Of a stretch of DNA of 64,000 nucleotides, positions 62,531 through 64,000 are shown one piece after another (position 1 is the first letter of the stretch; every line of letters begins with the position of its first letter). A program made the translations under genes and the position numbers. Origin of the DNA: Apostichopus japonicus (taxonomy: Eukaryota > Echinodermata > Holothuroidea > Aspidochirotida > Stichopodidae); the NCBI RefSeq assembly GCF_037975245.1, contig NC_092569.1:3528501-3592500 (forward strand). Reading direction: 5' to 3'. The notes below the pieces were generated by a model, which was given only the letters and a program-made list of their open reading frames with translations, did not search any database and was not told where the DNA came from.

Positions 62531-63189
62531 ATGTATATAATATTTATATAGATATATATTTATATAAATGTATATAAATATCATCAGTTTCCTTCTTGTA
62601 GCCCGGATGTTCCCCCATTTCTATTATAATACCATGATTCTTTTCCAGAAACCATTCCACTTTTTGACGTGTTAATCAACTATGCTTCATTTAGAGCTCA
62701 GAGTTTGGTTTTTGGCAGAGCTATCGAGCACAACTAGCTCTTCCTCAGTGGTCAGTGATCACCGGAAGTGACAAGGAGTCACAGGAAGTGAAACTGTTTA
62801 TGGAAGAAGAGTGTCGGCATGGCAGTGAGGTCGATGCGACTTACATATTTCTGTTGGATTAGCATAAGTTTTGGAAAATCGGATTATTTTTTAATCCGTG
62901 TCGGATTATTTTAATCCGATTCCGTCGTAACTTCAAAGGAATTGCTTTGACGTATCTGGGACGGCAGGTCGTTCCTGATGTTTAAACCGACTGGTGTTTA
63001 GATTAACTTCCCAGAACTTTTGTTTTCCTTTTCTAGATTTGTCTGTCCAAGAATCGTTCTGGTCAATGGCAATAACACGTTAATTCCTCAATCAAATGAT
63101 TTGAGGAAATTGAAATGATTTGCAACAGTTCGGTTCATCTTTTTCGTTTTGATCGCCGATCTATGTTGAATTATCTCATTTTGAAAGGC

Positions 63190-63465
63190 CACAGTAGAAG
63201 GAAAATTCTTACAGTGGGATGACGTCCCTTCCTTACCGGTTTCAAACCTCTGGACATAACAATCAGTTCAAAGTATCTCTTTAGAGATCCGGCTTTAGGA
63301 ATCACAAGTGATTTTCGAGTTGGTTAGCATCATGTTTGATCTCTAGAATGAGGCAAAATATGTCACCAAAAACAGAACTAGTATTGTTCGATACAGGTGT
63401 CAAACGCCTACAGTGAAATTACGACCTTCCTTACCAGTTTCGAACCTCTGGACATACAATCAGTG
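63190..63465. repeat. pair of short direct repeats upstream of the tRNA-like unit
   Basis: CCTTCCTTACCGGTTTCAAA with CCTCTGGACATAACAATCAGT at about 63221-63270 recurs as CCTTCCTTACCAGTTTCGAA with CCTCTGGACATACAATCAGT at about 63424-63464, directly before the tRNA-like unit. Confidence 0.6.
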
Positions 63466-63535
63466 TCCATGGCCTAGTTGGTTAGGGTGTCCGCGTACAA
63501 AGCGGGAGGCCCGGGTTCGAATCCCGGTGGAGGCT
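63463..63535 (+). tRNA. tRNA-like unit, anticodon ACA, probably the head of a SINE
   Basis: The 73 bases fold as a cloverleaf. The acceptor arm GTGTCCA/TGGAGGC has six of seven positions paired (one wobble), the D-arm has AGTTGGTTA in its loop, the anticodon stem TCCGC/GCGGG has loop GTACAAA (anticodon ACA at 63497-63499), and the T-arm CCGGG-TTCGAAT-CCCGG is perfect. A T run (63541-63546) follows, as for Pol III termination. ACA would read a Cys codon, but an A34 Cys tRNA, a G at position 32, a G-G acceptor mismatch and the tail ending in an AT microsatellite all point to a SINE or a tRNA pseudogene rather than a working tRNA. Confidence 0.55.
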
Positions 63536-63582
63536 GGAAGTTTTTTCACTGTTCTGGATTTTCCTTCTCATTAAATGTTTTC

Positions 63583-63583
<1 letters not shown>

Positions 63584-63619
<36 letters not shown>
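63584..63619. repeat. (AT)n microsatellite
   Basis: An AT run about 50 bp downstream of the tRNA-like unit. It may be the tail of the putative SINE. Confidence 0.9.
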
Positions 63620-63620
<1 letters not shown>

Positions 63621-64000
63621 TTCGGTGCAAGATTACCGAAAGTGACAAAGGAGTAGCAAGAATTTAAACCACTAAAAACAAAAGTTAATATTGTTCCCGG
63701 AACCCGACGAAGGTTCTCGGCGCGCCCATTACTGTTTATTCCAAACCAGGAAAAAAAAATATTGGTGCACCTGCACGAACTAAAATACATGGTTTCGTTG
63801 TTTCAGTGAAAAAAATCTTTAGAAATATGTGTCTTAGTTACATCATTCCTATTTGCATTGTTTTTTTTTTTGGGGGGGGGGGGATTTAGAAAGAATTTTG
63901 AAAGATTAATTGATAATTGATTAGAGTTTTGAGACATACCGTGTAGCAGTGAAAGCTCTATATATTTGAAGAAAAATGCAAGCGTTGCATAATGAATTAA

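Overview
The window looks like nuclear DNA of a marine invertebrate deuterostome, most likely an echinoderm. The reasons are multi-exon genes with GT-AG introns, one long retrotransposon of the Gmr1 type (Ty3/gypsy with integrase ahead of reverse transcriptase, a group described from deuterostomes), animal gene families (PREB, syntaxin 7/12, CFAP95, a PRD-class homeobox), AT-rich non-coding DNA full of poly-G/poly-C tracts, and the recurring word TAGGCCTAC. The species cannot be fixed from sequence alone.

Layout. 1-4910: 3' part of a Gmr1-like LTR retrotransposon with an intact protease(tail)-integrase-RT-RNase H frame, polypurine tract and candidate 3' LTR. 6045-7693 (+): last two coding exons of PREB/SEC12; the retroelement lies upstream in the same orientation, probably inside a PREB intron. 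8.5-14 kb: intergenic, with two inverted-repeat transposons and one hAT-like element. 14026-25810 (-): a complete syntaxin-7/12-type Qa-SNARE in ten coding exons, probably preceded by a non-coding first exon at about 27753. 27788-31865 (+): complete CFAP95 (C9orf135) in five exons, head-to-head with the syntaxin gene; the shared 5' region is tandemly duplicated and the second copy is decayed. 32.7-34.8 kb: two tandem arrays. 36964-40448 (-): four coding exons of a paired-like (Q50) homeobox gene with a C-terminal OAR-like motif; its first exon was not found. 40.4-64 kb: no supported protein gene, but large tandem arrays (55-56.4 kb, 57.7-59.1 kb), a hammerhead-ribozyme-like motif typical of Penelope-like elements (62.44 kb), and a tRNA-like unit that is probably a SINE head (63.46 kb).

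How it fits together. The host genes do not form a pathway: PREB works in COPII coat assembly at the ER, the syntaxin in endosomal fusion, CFAP95 in cilia, and the homeobox gene in transcription. The richest novelty is in the mobile and repetitive DNA: three short hAT-like elements with different termini but a common core, each with an 8-bp target duplication (one imperfect); a dispersed repeat from which an eight-unit tandem array has grown; and the possible hammerhead motif. Exon boundaries were read by eye from splice sites and phase; no database search was possible.
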